A stretch of DNA of 38,655 nt, from assembly GCA_902517505.1 (NCBI GenBank), contig CABYCL010000004.1:1-38655 (forward strand). The letters are read 5' to 3'. The notes below the pieces were generated by a model, which saw only the letters and a list, made by a program, of their open reading frames with translations, was not told the DNA's origin and made no database searches. Shown one piece after another: positions 15,091 to 29,875 of the stretch. The position numbers and the translations under genes were made by a program. Position 1 is the first letter of the stretch; every line of letters begins with the position of its first letter. This stretch comes from an uncultured SAR86 cluster bacterium. Its GTDB lineage: Bacteria > Pseudomonadota > Gammaproteobacteria > Magnimaribacterales > D2472.

Positions 15091-16566
15091 ATGAATGACC
15101 TAATAAATGCTATCGACCAGGTAATTGAAGAAAATGATTTACCCCATGAATGGTCAAAAGGTATTGCTACCGAAATCAAAGAGCTTAAGCATAAAAAAGA
15201 ATCCAACAACAGAATAGATTTAAGGTCTCAACCTTTTGTAACAATAGATGGAAAAGATGCAAAAGATTTTGACGATGCTATTTTTTGTAGAGAAGAATCT
15301 AATGGCTTCATGCTTCAAGTAGCAATTGCAGATGTTGCTGATATTGTAAAAGAAGAAACAGAGATAGACTTTGAGGCATTAAAAAGAGGTACATCTATTT
15401 ACTTCCCAAGAAGAGTTATACCGATGTTGCCAGAGGAAATCTCAAATAATCTATGTTCTCTTGTTCCTAAAGAAGATAGAAATGTTTTGGTATGTGAAAT
15501 TATTTTTAATATTGAAGGTGTCATTAACTCATATGAATTTAATGAAGCAGTAATCAATTCTCATAAAAGATTTACATACAATGAGGTTGAATTTCTTGCA
15601 AAAGAAAAGCATACAGATATTAGTTCAAATATTTTAAATTCTATAATTTCACTACAAAAGCTAACAAAGAAACTTCTTAAAAAAAGACATAAAAGAAAGG
15701 CGCTTGAAATAGATTCTGCTGAACCTGTTCTTAAGTTTGATAATAAAGATGTAATAAATGAAATATCACTTCCTAAAAGGCTATTTGCGCATCAGATGAT
15801 AGAAGAAGCAATGATTTCAGCGAATATCTGCGCTGCTAAATTTATCAAAAAACATCTTGGATTTGGTGTTTATAGAGTTCACGAAGAACCTGAAAATTTA
15901 AAAATAGAGAATTTAAAAAAATTTTTTTCATTAAAGGGGCTTTCTTCAAAATCATTTTCAGACTCTTTGGAATTAATAAATGGTTTTATTGGTCACGTTA
16001 ATAAACATAAAGAAAATAAAATGCTAAATATACTAATACTTCAATCACTAAAAAGAGCGCAATATTCTACAAATGAAATTGGTCATTTTGGTCTTCAATT
16101 GAAAGAATATTCTCATTTTACTTCTCCGATAAGACGATATCCGGACTTAATATCTCATAGACTAATAAAAAACATTTTAAACAAGAAAATTACAACTCAA
16201 TCTAAAGAAAACCTTGAAGAGAAACTAAGTGAACTGTCATCCCTAGAAAAAAGAGCAGAAAATTCATCTAGGCAAGTTACTCAACAGCTTATATGCCATC
16301 ATCTAAAAAAATTTATTGGACATGATTTCTTATCATTGGTGGTTGGTATAACTGAGTTTGGGTTATTTTGTGAAATTGAAAAGCACTTTATATCTGGATT
16401 GGTTCATGTATCAGATCTAAGACGTGATAGATATATTTTTGATAAAGAAGCAAATATACTGAAGGGGAAAAGAACGGGGAGAACCTTTAGAATAGGACAA
16501 AAAATTAGAGTTCAATTGGCTAATGTAATTCCTGAAGAAAGAAAAATAATTTTAATACCCAAGTAA
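15091..16566 (+). CDS. rnr: RNase II/R-family 3'-5' exoribonuclease lacking N-terminal cold-shock domains
   Basis: The 491-residue protein holds the RNB catalytic domain (about 40-370) and a C-terminal S1 domain (about 410-490). The active-site cluster TIDGKDAKDFDDA supplies D53, D59, D61 and D62, equivalent to D272, D278, D280 and D281 of E. coli RNase R. The GTSIYFPRRVIPMLPEE and SHFTSPIRRYPDL motifs are intact. E. coli RNase R has 813 residues; here the helix-turn-helix and both cold-shock domains are missing, and the lysine-rich tail is absent too. The start lies 23 bases after the receptor gene, leaving no room for the missing part. rlmB follows after 2 bases, as in E. coli, which supports the rnr assignment. 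Confidence 0.88.
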   Translation: MNDLINAIDQVIEENDLPHEWSKGIATEIKELKHKKESNNRIDLRSQPFVTIDGKDAKDFDDAIFCREESNGFMLQVAIADVADIVKEETEIDFEALKRGTSIYFPRRVIPMLPEEISNNLCSLVPKEDRNVLVCEIIFNIEGVINSYEFNEAVINSHKRFTYNEVEFLAKEKHTDISSNILNSIISLQKLTKKLLKKRHKRKALEIDSAEPVLKFDNKDVINEISLPKRLFAHQMIEEAMISANICAAKFIKKHLGFGVYRVHEEPENLKIENLKKFFSLKGLSSKSFSDSLELINGFIGHVNKHKENKMLNILILQSLKRAQYSTNEIGHFGLQLKEYSHFTSPIRRYPDLISHRLIKNILNKKITTQSKENLEEKLSELSSLEKRAENSSRQVTQQLICHHLKKFIGHDFLSLVVGITEFGLFCEIEKHFISGLVHVSDLRRDRYIFDKEANILKGKRTGRTFRIGQKIRVQLANVIPEERKIILIPK

Positions 16567-16568
16567 TT

Positions 16569-17291
16569 ATGAATAAAGGTAGTGATCAAAAAAGAATAGG
16601 CTTTCATAGTATTGAAAGCATAATTGAAAACAATCCTCATAAAATTAAAAAATTATTTTTACCTTACTCAAGAGAGGATTCTAGAATTATAAACTTGATA
16701 AAAATGGCCGATAAAAATGGTATTAAGTATGAAATGTCCAAAAAACTTAAGCAAGAACCTGAGGCAATAATTACAAACGAAAACAGTCTGAATTTTAAAG
16801 ATCTAAAAGAATTTCTTAATAATCAAGGAAATAAGCAATTAATAATCTTAATTTTAGATAACATTATCGATCCAAGAAATTTAGGAGCTTGTATAAGATC
16901 TGCGGCAGTTACTGGTGTGGATGCATTAATAATAAATAAACATCATTGTGCGCCTTTGAATGATATTGCACATTCTGTATCAGCAGGAGGATCTGAATAT
17001 GTTCAAACTTTTTATGTATCTAATTTAATTAATTGTATTAAGTACTTAAAAGAATCAAATATAAATATCTATGGCTTAAGCGAACATGCAGAAAATCAGC
17101 ATACGGATAATAACTTTATTGATAGCTCTGCAGTTATTATGGGTTCTGAAGAGCAAGGAATAAGAAAAAAAACACAAGAGAATTGTGATTATCTAATTAA
17201 ACTTAGTAATAATAAAAATTTTAAAAGCTTTAATGTTTCAGTTGCAACTGGGATAATATTAGCTGAAGTATCAAGGCAGCGCACATGTTAA
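16569..17291 (+). CDS. rlmB: 23S rRNA (guanosine-2251-2'-O)-methyltransferase
   Basis: This 240-residue SPOUT methyltransferase has an N-terminal substrate-binding domain (about 1-78) and a knotted C-terminal domain. Motif 1 is [12 protein letters not shown] (101-112), motif 2 MGSEEQGIR (191-199) and motif 3 [10 protein letters not shown] (220-229), the three conserved SpoU/TrmH motifs. RlmB methylates G2251 in the P loop of 23S rRNA. It is 2 bases after the nuclease gene and overlaps lpxC by 7 bases. The rnr-rlmB pairing distinguishes it from other TrmH-family enzymes. Confidence 0.92.
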   Translation: MNKGSDQKRIGFHSIESIIENNPHKIKKLFLPYSREDSRIINLIKMADKNGIKYEMSKKLKQEPEAIITNENSLNFKDLKEFLNNQGNKQLIILILDNIIDPRNLGACIRSAAVTGVDALIINKHHCAPLNDIAHSVSAGGSEYVQTFYVSNLINCIKYLKESNINIYGLSEHAENQHTDNNFIDSSAVIMGSEEQGIRKKTQENCDYLIKLSNNKNFKSFNVSVATGIILAEVSRQRTC

Positions 17292-18202
17292 AACAAAGAA
17301 CATTAAGAAATTCTATTAAAGCTGTAGGAATTGGTCTTCATACTGGTCAAAATATCAATATGGAGCTAATACCAGCTGAAGTTAATACTGGTATAAATTT
17401 TATTCGAACTGATGTAGATGAAAATCTTGTAATACCTGCAATAGCTCAAAATGTAGGTGATACCAGTCTATCAACTGCATTAGTGAAAAATAATGTAAAA
17501 ATATCAACAATTGAACATTTATTGTCGGCTATAGCCGGTCTTGGTGTCGATAATTGTTTAATAAAAGTAGATGGTCCTGAAGTGCCTATAATGGATGGAA
17601 GTTCTAGTCCATTTGTCTTTCTTATTCAATCTGCAGGTTTAGAAGAACAAGACGCACTTAAAAAATTCATTAAAGTCAAAAAGGAAGTAACCGTAACGAG
17701 AGATGATGCTTACGCAACTATCAAGCCCTTTGATGGATTTAAGGTCTCATTTAAAGTTAGTTTTGACCACCCTATTCATAAAACTTTACCAAATGAATCA
17801 ATTATAGATTTCTCAACAACTTCATTTGTAAAAGAAGTATGCAGAGCAAGAACATTTGGCTCAATGAGTGAAGCTGAAGAACTTAAGTCTAGAAATCTTG
17901 CATTAGGGGCTAGTGTTTCAAATGCAATTGTTTTTGGAGAAGAAGAAATCCTTAACGATGAAGGTTTGAGATTTAATGATGAAATTGTTAAACATAAAAC
18001 ACTTGATGCTATTGGCGATTTATATCTTTTAGGTGGGAATTTGATTGGGGAGTTTTCAGGATATAAATCTGGACATGAGCTTAATAATAAACTTCTTAGA
18101 AAAATTATTGAAGATGATGATGCGTATGAGACAGTAGAATTTGAAAATTCAAAAAATGCCCCAATTTCTTATGTAAGGCCTCCATTTGGGGATATTGAAT
18201 AG
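17285..18202 (+). CDS. lpxC: UDP-3-O-acyl-N-acetylglucosamine deacetylase
   Basis: The 305-residue protein, as in E. coli (305), catalyses the committed step of lipid A synthesis. Zinc ligands H78 (STIEHLLSA), H237 and D241 ([10 protein letters not shown]) are present, with base E77 and catalytic H264 (SGHELNN). The first motif GIGLHTG is at 15-21. The gene shows the organism makes lipopolysaccharide, consistent with its outer-membrane receptors. It overlaps rlmB by 7 bases and lies just before secA, as in E. coli but without secM between. Confidence 0.97.
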   Translation: MLKQRTLRNSIKAVGIGLHTGQNINMELIPAEVNTGINFIRTDVDENLVIPAIAQNVGDTSLSTALVKNNVKISTIEHLLSAIAGLGVDNCLIKVDGPEVPIMDGSSSPFVFLIQSAGLEEQDALKKFIKVKKEVTVTRDDAYATIKPFDGFKVSFKVSFDHPIHKTLPNESIIDFSTTSFVKEVCRARTFGSMSEAEELKSRNLALGASVSNAIVFGEEEILNDEGLRFNDEIVKHKTLDAIGDLYLLGGNLIGEFSGYKSGHELNNKLLRKIIEDDDAYETVEFENSKNAPISYVRPPFGDIE

Positions 18203-18206
18203 GCGT

Positions 18207-18230
18207 AATTTTGAGTTATGCCTCAAAATT
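18207..18230 (+). promoter_or_regulatory. Stem-loop between lpxC and secA
   Basis: AATTTTGAG (18207-18215) and CTCAAAATT (18222-18230) form a perfect 9-bp stem with loop TTATGC, followed by TTAAAATG. The upstream ATG (18218) lies in the loop and the better secA ATG (18236) 5 bases after the stem. It could weaken translation initiation or act as a weak terminator for lpxC. The E. coli regulator secM, normally here, is absent. Confidence 0.5.
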
Positions 18231-18235
18231 TTAAA

Positions 18236-20959
18236 ATGTTAAATTTGTTTTCTAATATATTCGGATCTAAAAACGATAGAATTCTTCGAAGAATGAAATC
18301 GTTTGTAAATGATGCAAATAAATTAGAAGAAGAGTTATCAGGGAAACCAGATTCGTATTTTAATGAACTTAAAGAGGAGCTTGTTCAAAAATATAACGAA
18401 AATAAAAATGATATGTATTCAATTCTTCCGTATGCCTTTGCTGCAGTCAGAGAAGCAAGTAAAAGAACTTTAGGTTTGAGACATTTCGATTCTCAGTTGC
18501 TTGGGGGTATTTCATTGGCTGAAGGTAATATAGCTGAAATGAAAACTGGTGAAGGAAAAACACTTGTAGCAACATTACCTGTATACCTAAACTATGTTAT
18601 GGGTAATAAAGCAGTAATTGTTACTGTAAATGATTACCTTGCTAGAAGAGATGCTGAATGGATGAGGCCAATTTATGAATTTCTAGGGCTGAAAGTTGGA
18701 ATAGTAAACTCAAATCAACAGACCAAAGAAAAAATCTATGCATATAAATCTGATGTTATTTATGCAACTAATAATGAATTAGGATTTGATTACCTTAGGG
18801 ATAATATGGCTCTTTCAGTCGAAGAAAGAGTTCAGTGCTCTCTTGATTTTGCAATTGTTGATGAAGTTGATTCAATATTAATTGATGAAGCTAGAACGCC
18901 TTTAATTATTTCTGGGCCGACCTCAGAGACATCAGATTTCTATAAGCAGATAAAGAAATTTATACCTCATCTTAAAAAACAAGATAGAGAAGGAACAGAA
19001 GAAGAGCCTTTGCTTGATGAAGAGAGAGGTCACTATTTAATTGATGAAAAAAATAGAAGTATAGAACTTACTGACGATGGTTATGTTTTAGTTGAAGATC
19101 TTTTAGATGAAGCGAATATGCTTGGAGATTCAGACGGTCTTTACTCGGTATCTAATTTAAAAATTATGAAGTTTGTTCAAGCAACTTTAAGAGCTCATTT
19201 TTTATTTCAAAAGAATGTGCATTATCTTGTTAGAAATAATGATGTTCTTCTCATCGATGAGCATACTGGAAGAACTATGTCAGGTAGAAGAATGAGTGAA
19301 GGAGTTCATCAGGCGCTTGAATGTAAAGAAAATGTTCCAATTCAAAGAGAATCACAAACATTAGCCTCAACAACTTTTCAAAATTTCTTTAGGCTTTTTT
19401 CTAATTTATCAGGTATGACTGGAACAGCTGATACTGAAGCTGTTGAATTTAGAGAAATATATGGTCTTGATGTCGTAATCATACCAACAAATGTTCCTAT
19501 GATAAGAGATGATCACAATGATTTAGTATTTCTTACAAAAAAAGCAAAATATATGGCCTTAATAGAAGAAATAGAATCTTTAAGAAAAAAATCAGCTCCA
19601 ATTCTTGTGGGAACTGTATCAGTGGATTCATCTGAACAGGTGTCTGAACTTTTAAAAGAAAAAAATATACCTCATCAAATATTAAATGCTAAACATCACG
19701 AAAAAGAAGCAGATGTAATTGCTAATGCTGGCAAGCCTGGGATGGTGACAATAGCTACAAATATGGCGGGAAGAGGAACTGATATTGTTTTAGGTGGTAG
19801 AAAAGATGATCAAGCTGAAGAAGATTGGAGTAAAAATAATAAGATAGTTTTAGAATCTGGTGGTTTGCATATATTAGGAACAGAAAGACATGAATCAAGG
19901 AGAATAGATAACCAACTAAGAGGAAGATCAGGTAGACAAGGCGATCCAGGTTATTCAAGATTCTTCTTATCTTTGGAAGATGATCTTTTGAGATTATTTA
20001 TATCAGACAATAGAAGAGCACTTTTTGAAAAAATTGGTATGGGTGATGATCATATAGAACATAAAATGCTTTCTAGAGGAATTGAGAATGCTCAAAAAAG
20101 AATTGAGAATAGAAACTTTGATGCTAGAAAAAATCTTCTTGAATATGATGATGTTTCCAATGATCAAAGACAGGCTATATATTCATTAAGAAATCAGCTT
20201 TTAGAAGAAAAAGATATTAGTGAAACGATTAACGAGTTAATAAGATCTGAATTTAAAAGAATTTCAAATTTATATATTCCAGAAGAATCAATCGAATCTC
20301 AATGGAAGACAGAGGAACTCCAAGAATTTTTATTAATTAATTATGGTATCGGTAATGATATTCATGAAAGAGTTCAAAAAGATAAAAAATTAGTACCTGA
20401 AAGTATTGCGGATCTTATTACCAATCAGTCAATCGAAGTTTATAAATCTAAATATGAATCATTTGGTGAAACAAGACTTCTGCTTGAAAAACAAGTCATG
20501 TTGCAGGTCTTAGATGTGCATTGGAAAGAACATCTATCAGAAATTGATCACCTTAGAGGAAGTATTGGTTTAAGAGCATATGCTCAAAAGAACCCTAAAA
20601 ATGAATTTAAGCAAGAAGCTTATTCTATGTTTGAATCAATGTTAGACGCTATTGATGCAGAAACTATAAGGGCTTTGTTTTCAATAGAGCTTGTTTCAAA
20701 AGATCAATTAGAAACTTTAAAACAGAAAGAAAATAATGAAAGGGAGATGGTTTTAGAGAAAGCTGAAGCACCAATAAATAATGAAGAAGGTGAAGTTACT
20801 TCAAAAAATGTTAATCAGAATCCAGAGCCTGTTGTCAGAGAAGAACACAAAATTGGAAGAAATGAAATAGTAAAAATATCTAATGGAAATGAATCTAAAG
20901 AGATGAAATATAAAAAAGCGAAACCCTTAATAGATTCTGGTGAATGGAGAATAACTTAA
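18236..20959 (+). CDS. secA: Preprotein translocase ATPase SecA, without C-terminal zinc finger
   Basis: SecA drives proteins through SecYEG with ATP. The frame is open from an ATG at 18218, but 18236 gives MLNLFSNIFGSKNDRILRRM, matching E. coli SecA's start, so I prefer it (907 residues). The Walker A MKTGEGKTL, Walker B-like VDEVDSILIDEARTPLIISG, the NMAGRGTDI motif and the GLHILGTERHESRRIDNQLRGRSGRQGD region are present. The C-terminus reads KIGRNEIVKISNG and then KYKKAKPLIDSGEW, where most SecA proteins have GRNDPCPCGSGKKYKQCHG. The cysteines that bind zinc and contact SecB are therefore lost. A hairpin precedes the start, and yacG converges at the 3' end. Confidence 0.96.
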   Translation: MLNLFSNIFGSKNDRILRRMKSFVNDANKLEEELSGKPDSYFNELKEELVQKYNENKNDMYSILPYAFAAVREASKRTLGLRHFDSQLLGGISLAEGNIAEMKTGEGKTLVATLPVYLNYVMGNKAVIVTVNDYLARRDAEWMRPIYEFLGLKVGIVNSNQQTKEKIYAYKSDVIYATNNELGFDYLRDNMALSVEERVQCSLDFAIVDEVDSILIDEARTPLIISGPTSETSDFYKQIKKFIPHLKKQDREGTEEEPLLDEERGHYLIDEKNRSIELTDDGYVLVEDLLDEANMLGDSDGLYSVSNLKIMKFVQATLRAHFLFQKNVHYLVRNNDVLLIDEHTGRTMSGRRMSEGVHQALECKENVPIQRESQTLASTTFQNFFRLFSNLSGMTGTADTEAVEFREIYGLDVVIIPTNVPMIRDDHNDLVFLTKKAKYMALIEEIESLRKKSAPILVGTVSVDSSEQVSELLKEKNIPHQILNAKHHEKEADVIANAGKPGMVTIATNMAGRGTDIVLGGRKDDQAEEDWSKNNKIVLESGGLHILGTERHESRRIDNQLRGRSGRQGDPGYSRFFLSLEDDLLRLFISDNRRALFEKIGMGDDHIEHKMLSRGIENAQKRIENRNFDARKNLLEYDDVSNDQRQAIYSLRNQLLEEKDISETINELIRSEFKRISNLYIPEESIESQWKTEELQEFLLINYGIGNDIHERVQKDKKLVPESIADLITNQSIEVYKSKYESFGETRLLLEKQVMLQVLDVHWKEHLSEIDHLRGSIGLRAYAQKNPKNEFKQEAYSMFESMLDAIDAETIRALFSIELVSKDQLETLKQKENNEREMVLEKAEAPINNEEGEVTSKNVNQNPEPVVREEHKIGRNEIVKISNGNESKEMKYKKAKPLIDSGEWRIT

Positions 20960-20981
20960 GCATTTACCATAGTAAATGCTT
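20958..20981. terminator. Stem-loop between convergent secA and yacG
   Basis: AAGCATTTAC (20958-20967) and GTAAATGCTT (20972-20981) form a perfect 10-bp stem with loop CATA. It begins in the secA stop codon and reaches into the yacG stop codon. The flanking U runs are short, so it is a plausible bidirectional terminator but a weak one. Confidence 0.55.
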
Positions 20982-21144
20982 AATCTTCGTAGAAATCTTC
21001 AGACTTTACAGGGCGAGATATTGTATTTTCTTCATTCGCCCATGATCCAAAATCAATCAATTTACATTTTTCAGAACAGAATGGTCTATGTTGATTTTCT
21101 CGCTTGGTAGAGCAGGGTTTATTACATCGAGGACATTTATTCAT
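20980..21144 (-). CDS. yacG: Zinc-binding DNA gyrase inhibitor YacG family
   Basis: This 54-residue protein carries the YacG zinc finger: CPRC at 4-7 and FCSEKCKLIDFGSWA at 22-36, giving four cysteines C4, C7, C23 and C27. E. coli YacG (65 residues) binds GyrB and inhibits gyrase. The acidic C-terminal tail (KSEDFYED) is usual for the family. Its ATG overlaps the end of coaE by 8 bases, matching the coaE-zapD-yacG order of E. coli with zapD lost. Confidence 0.92.
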   Translation of the reverse strand: MNKCPRCNKPCSTKRENQHRPFCSEKCKLIDFGSWANEENTISRPVKSEDFYED

Positions 21145-21733
21145 CAATATTTATTCCAAGTAATTTTTGATGAACTTTAATAACCTGGTCTCTTAGATTA
21201 TCTAAAGTGGAATCATTCAAAATAATTTCATCTGCTATTGAATTTCTATTTTCCCTTGATGCCTGATTTTTTATGATATTTATAATATTTTCTTTTGATT
21301 TATTGTCTCTTTCGCTTGCTCTAAGAATTTGATTTTCCTCATTACAATCAACAACTATTATTTTGTCATAAAAGTCTTGTGAATTTGTTTCATATATTAA
21401 AGGAACCATTATTAATTTATAAATACTGTCAGACTGATTTATAAATTTAGCTATTTCTTCTCTTACAATTGGATGAATAATAGATTCAAGTATATTTTTT
21501 TTCTCCTCATTGACAAAAATTTCTGATCTTAATAGGTCTCTATTAATATTATTTTTTTTATCCAAGAATTTATCGCCAAAATTTTTAATAAAAAGTTCTT
21601 TTGCTTTTATATTTTTATCTAGAATATTTTTTGAAATATCATCAGCATCAATAACATCTATTCCTAATTCAACAAAATATTTACCAGCTGCAGATTTCCC
21701 TGAACCAATTCCACCTGTAAGACCAACAATCAT
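21137..21733 (-). CDS. coaE: Dephospho-CoA kinase
   Basis: The 198-residue protein carries out the last step of coenzyme A synthesis, phosphorylating dephospho-CoA. The P-loop GGIGSGKS is at residues 7-14. The VIDADDISKNI segment (36-46) and the PLIYET motif in the middle (about 107-112) are family signatures. E. coli CoaE has 206 residues. It lies downstream of the rRNA operon terminator on the same strand and overlaps yacG by 8 bases. Confidence 0.95.
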   Translation of the reverse strand: MIVGLTGGIGSGKSAAGKYFVELGIDVIDADDISKNILDKNIKAKELFIKNFGDKFLDKKNNINRDLLRSEIFVNEEKKNILESIIHPIVREEIAKFINQSDSIYKLIMVPLIYETNSQDFYDKIIVVDCNEENQILRASERDNKSKENIINIIKNQASRENRNSIADEIILNDSTLDNLRDQVIKVHQKLLGINIDE

Positions 21734-21756
21734 GGTTTAATTATAAACACAGACAT

Positions 21757-21788
21757 AAAAAAAGGCTCTCAGTATTTACTAAGAGCCT
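21757..21788 (-). terminator. Rho-independent terminator of the rRNA operon
   Basis: On the minus strand AGGCTCT (21788-21782) pairs with AGAGCCT (21769-21763), with further pairing of AGTA/TACT inside after one mismatch. A run of at least six U residues follows (plus-strand A run 21757-21762). It lies 12 bases after the 5S rRNA and just before coaE. Confidence 0.93.
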
Positions 21789-21799
21789 AAAATAAAAAA

Positions 21800-21916
21800 G
21801 CCTGACGATTTCCTACTCTCACACAGGGAGACCCTGCACTACCATTGGCGTTAACTCGTTTCACTTCTGAGTTCGAAATGGGATCAGGTGGTACCAAGTT
21901 GCTATTGTCATCAGGC
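21800..21916 (-). rRNA. rrf: 5S ribosomal RNA
   Basis: The minus-strand sequence begins GCCTGATGACAATAGCAA and ends GGAAATCGTCAGGC; its ends pair as the 5S helix I. It contains CCCATTTCGAACTCAGAAGTGAAACG, the conserved loop B/helix III region, and GAGAGTAGG near the 3' end. Length is about 117 bases. Confidence 0.96.
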
Positions 21917-21968
21917 AAACTGGTATGTAATTTTTACAATCACTGTAAATTTATGAATTTCATATAAT

Positions 21969-21982
21969 CCTTCTTAAGGTTA

Positions 21983-21992
<10 letters not shown>
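21969..21992. repeat. 23S processing stalk, 3' arm
   Basis: CCTTCTTAAGGTTACATGATCAAG is nearly the reverse complement of the arm at the other end of the 23S (24863-24887). In the precursor the two ends would form a long helix of the kind cut by RNase III. Confidence 0.75.
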
Positions 21993-24862
<2,870 letters not shown>

Positions 24863-24872
<10 letters not shown>

Positions 24873-24887
24873 TAACCTTAAAAAGGT
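24863..24887. repeat. 23S processing stalk, 5' arm
   Basis: CTTGATCATATAACCTTAAAAAGG pairs with 21969-21992 with about two mismatches. It flanks the 5' end of the 23S rRNA on the minus strand and marks the precursor helix. Confidence 0.75.
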
Positions 24888-25058
24888 TATTTTTCATTTT
24901 GAGAGTACTTAATAAAATATATTAACTACTTTTTAATTTGCAGTGATCTCATGTATACAAAAATGTATACACTAGAAAATTACATACCATTTATTTTACA
25001 GAACTTTAAAACTTTAATATTTGATTACTCGTGTGGGCGTTGAAAACACATTTTTCGT
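24873..25058 (-). other. 16S-23S internal transcribed spacer without tRNA genes
   Basis: About 186 AT-rich bases separate 16S and 23S. Many gammaproteobacterial spacers hold tRNA-Ile plus tRNA-Ala or tRNA-Glu, but no tRNA is visible here. The spacer holds the 3' arm of the 16S processing stalk (about 25012-25037), the 5' arm of the 23S stalk, and a TGTATACA-AAAA-TGTATACA palindrome at 24952-24971. Confidence 0.85.
25012..25037. repeat. 16S processing stalk, 3' arm
   Basis: CTTTAATATTTGATTACTCGTGTGGG is the reverse complement, with about one mismatch and a short gap, of 26651-26677 upstream of the 16S gene. The pair would close a long helix around the 16S precursor, as RNase III sites do. Confidence 0.8.
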
Positions 25059-26591
<1,533 letters not shown>

Positions 26592-26650
26592 AATATCATG
26601 TTTGTTGATTTTTAAATAAAAAATCTAAATTTTATCTCGTATTTTGAACA

Positions 26651-26682
26651 CCCACACGAGTAACCAAATATTTTAAAGAACC
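26651..26682 (-). promoter_or_regulatory. 16S leader: processing-stalk 5' arm and boxA-like antitermination element
   Basis: On the minus strand GGTTCTTTAAAA (26671-26682) resembles the rRNA leader boxA (TGCTCTTTAA). It is followed by TATTTGGTTACTCGTGTGGG (to 26651), the 5' arm of the 16S processing stalk that pairs with 25012-25037. A small CCGA/TCGG hairpin just upstream could be boxB-like. Confidence 0.6.
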
Positions 26683-26707
26683 AACCGACTCGAAGATCGG
26701 GAAACGT

Positions 26708-26736
26708 ATTCTAACGGAGTTAGTTATAAGAAGATA
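26708..26736 (-). promoter_or_regulatory. Possible rRNA operon promoter (-10 TAGAAT)
   Basis: On the minus strand TAGAAT (26708-26713) is followed by ACG, a pattern seen at gammaproteobacterial stable-RNA promoters. The -35 region 17 bases upstream reads TATCTT, a poor match. It lies in the 157-base gap between the ilvC stop and the 16S gene. No terminator is visible after ilvC, so read-through is possible. Confidence 0.3.
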
Positions 26737-26748
26737 CCTTTTTTTAAA

Positions 26749-28072
<1,324 letters not shown>

Positions 28073-28076
<4 letters not shown>

Positions 28077-29809
28077 ACTTTTTTATCTTTATCAATCCAC
28101 ATATCCTTTAGGCTTCCATTCGGAGCTACTAACATTGGATACACATGTTCATCTGGATCTACATATACATCGACAAAGACTAATTTATCTTTTATAGAAA
28201 AAGCTTCATCTAGAATGCCTTTTAAATCAGAATTTTTTTCAATTTTAAATCCAATATGTCCATACGATTCGACTAGTTCAATAAAGTTTGGGAGAGAACT
28301 TTGATATGTACTCTCAGAATGTCGTCCTCCGTAACTCATATCTTGCCATTGTTTGACCATTCCTAATGCTTCATTATTTATGTTAATTATTTTGATAGGT
28401 AAGTCATATTGAGAACAAGTTGAGAGTTCTTGAATACACATTTGTATACTTCCTTCTCCTGTAATGCAGACAACTTCTTCTTTAGGAAAGGCTAACTTAA
28501 CACCCAATGCTGCTGGTAGTCCAAAACCCATAGTTCCTAGTCCGCCTGAATTAATCCATTTTCTTGGCTCATTGAAATGATAATACTGAGCTGCAAACAT
28601 TTGATGTTGTCCTACATCAGAAGTAACAAAAGCATTACCATCAGTTATTTGATAAACATGTTGAACCACTGATTGAGGCATTATCTTTTTTTCATCAGAA
28701 TTTTCTTTATATAATTCATGATTTAGTCCATGAAGTGAGGTCCATTCTTCAATTTGATCAAGCCAGGGCTGAATTAAAGTACTATCAATTGAATCAATTT
28801 TATCTTTTAATTGTTTATTTAATTCAATTAAAGAGTTCTTAACCTGTCCAAAAACTGCAATATTTGCTTCGATAATTTTTGAAACAGATGATTGATCAAC
28901 ATCGAAATGAATTATCTTTGCATTTGGAGCAAATAGATCTGGAGTATTTGTTATCCTGTCATCAAACCTAGCTCCGATTGCAATAATCAAATCTGCATTA
29001 TGCATGGCCATATTTGATTGATATGTTCCATGCATTCCTAACATTCCCATAAATCTTTGATTTTTTGCAGGATAAACACCTAATCCCATTAAAGTATTTG
29101 TAACTGGAAAATTTAGAAGCTCATTTAGTTCAAATAGTTCTTTCGATGCATTGCTATTTATTGCACCTCCTCCTGCATAAATAACTGGTTTCTTTGCCTT
29201 TAAAATTTCAGATACTGCTCTACCAATTTGTTTAGAGTCTGGTTCAACTGGAGGATTGTAAGATCTAATTTTTACTGATTCAGGAGGACTATACTCAAAT
29301 AATTTATCTGGGGCTGTTGTATCTTTAGGGATATCTATTACAACTGGACCTGGTCTTCCTGAGGTTGCAATGTAAAAAGCTTCTTTAATTACTTTAGGAA
29401 TTTCTTCTGCACTTTCAATGCTAAAACTATGTTTAACAATTGGTCTTGATATGCCTATCATATCTGTTTCTTGGAAAGCATCTGTTCCTATAAGGTGTGA
29501 GGCAACTTGACCGGAAAGAACTACCATTGGAATAGAGTCCATAAAAGCTGTAGCAATTCCTGTTATTGCATTCGTTGCTCCTGGACCTGATGTAACCAAT
29601 ACAACGCCGGGTTTACCAGTAGCCCTCGCATAACCATCGGCAGCATGAGTTGCTCCTTGTTCATGTCTAACAAGAATATGTTGGAGTTCTTTTTGATTAA
29701 AAATTGCATCATAAATATGAAGTGCAGCTCCTCCGGGGTATCCAAATAGATATTCAACTCCCTCATCTACAAGGGATTGAATTAATATATCATTTCCAGC
29801 TAATTTCAT
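28073..29809 (-). CDS. ilvB: Acetolactate synthase large (catalytic) subunit
   Basis: The 578-residue thiamine-diphosphate enzyme makes acetolactate or acetohydroxybutyrate. The N-terminal Pyr domain has YPGGAALHIYD and the catalytic glutamate within RHEQGATHAADGYAR. The central FAD-type domain follows (about 195-345). The C-terminal PP domain has ITGEGSIQMCIQEL, with Glu in place of Asp in the usual GDGS, and ends the cofactor motif at INNEALGM. It is first in the ilvB-ilvH-ilvC operon. The 66 bases upstream show no obvious leader peptide or attenuator. The symbol ilvI would fit equally well. Confidence 0.96.
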
Positions 29810-29875
29810 AATTTTTCTCTAAGAGAAAGGTTTATACATTAATAATACTTATAAAAACAAGTTTTTTTGTAATTT

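Noticed and set aside
29810-29875. A branched-chain amino acid leader peptide and attenuator before ilvB
   Set aside because: The gap is only 66 bases, with no frame rich in Leu, Ile and Val codons and no terminator/antiterminator pair.
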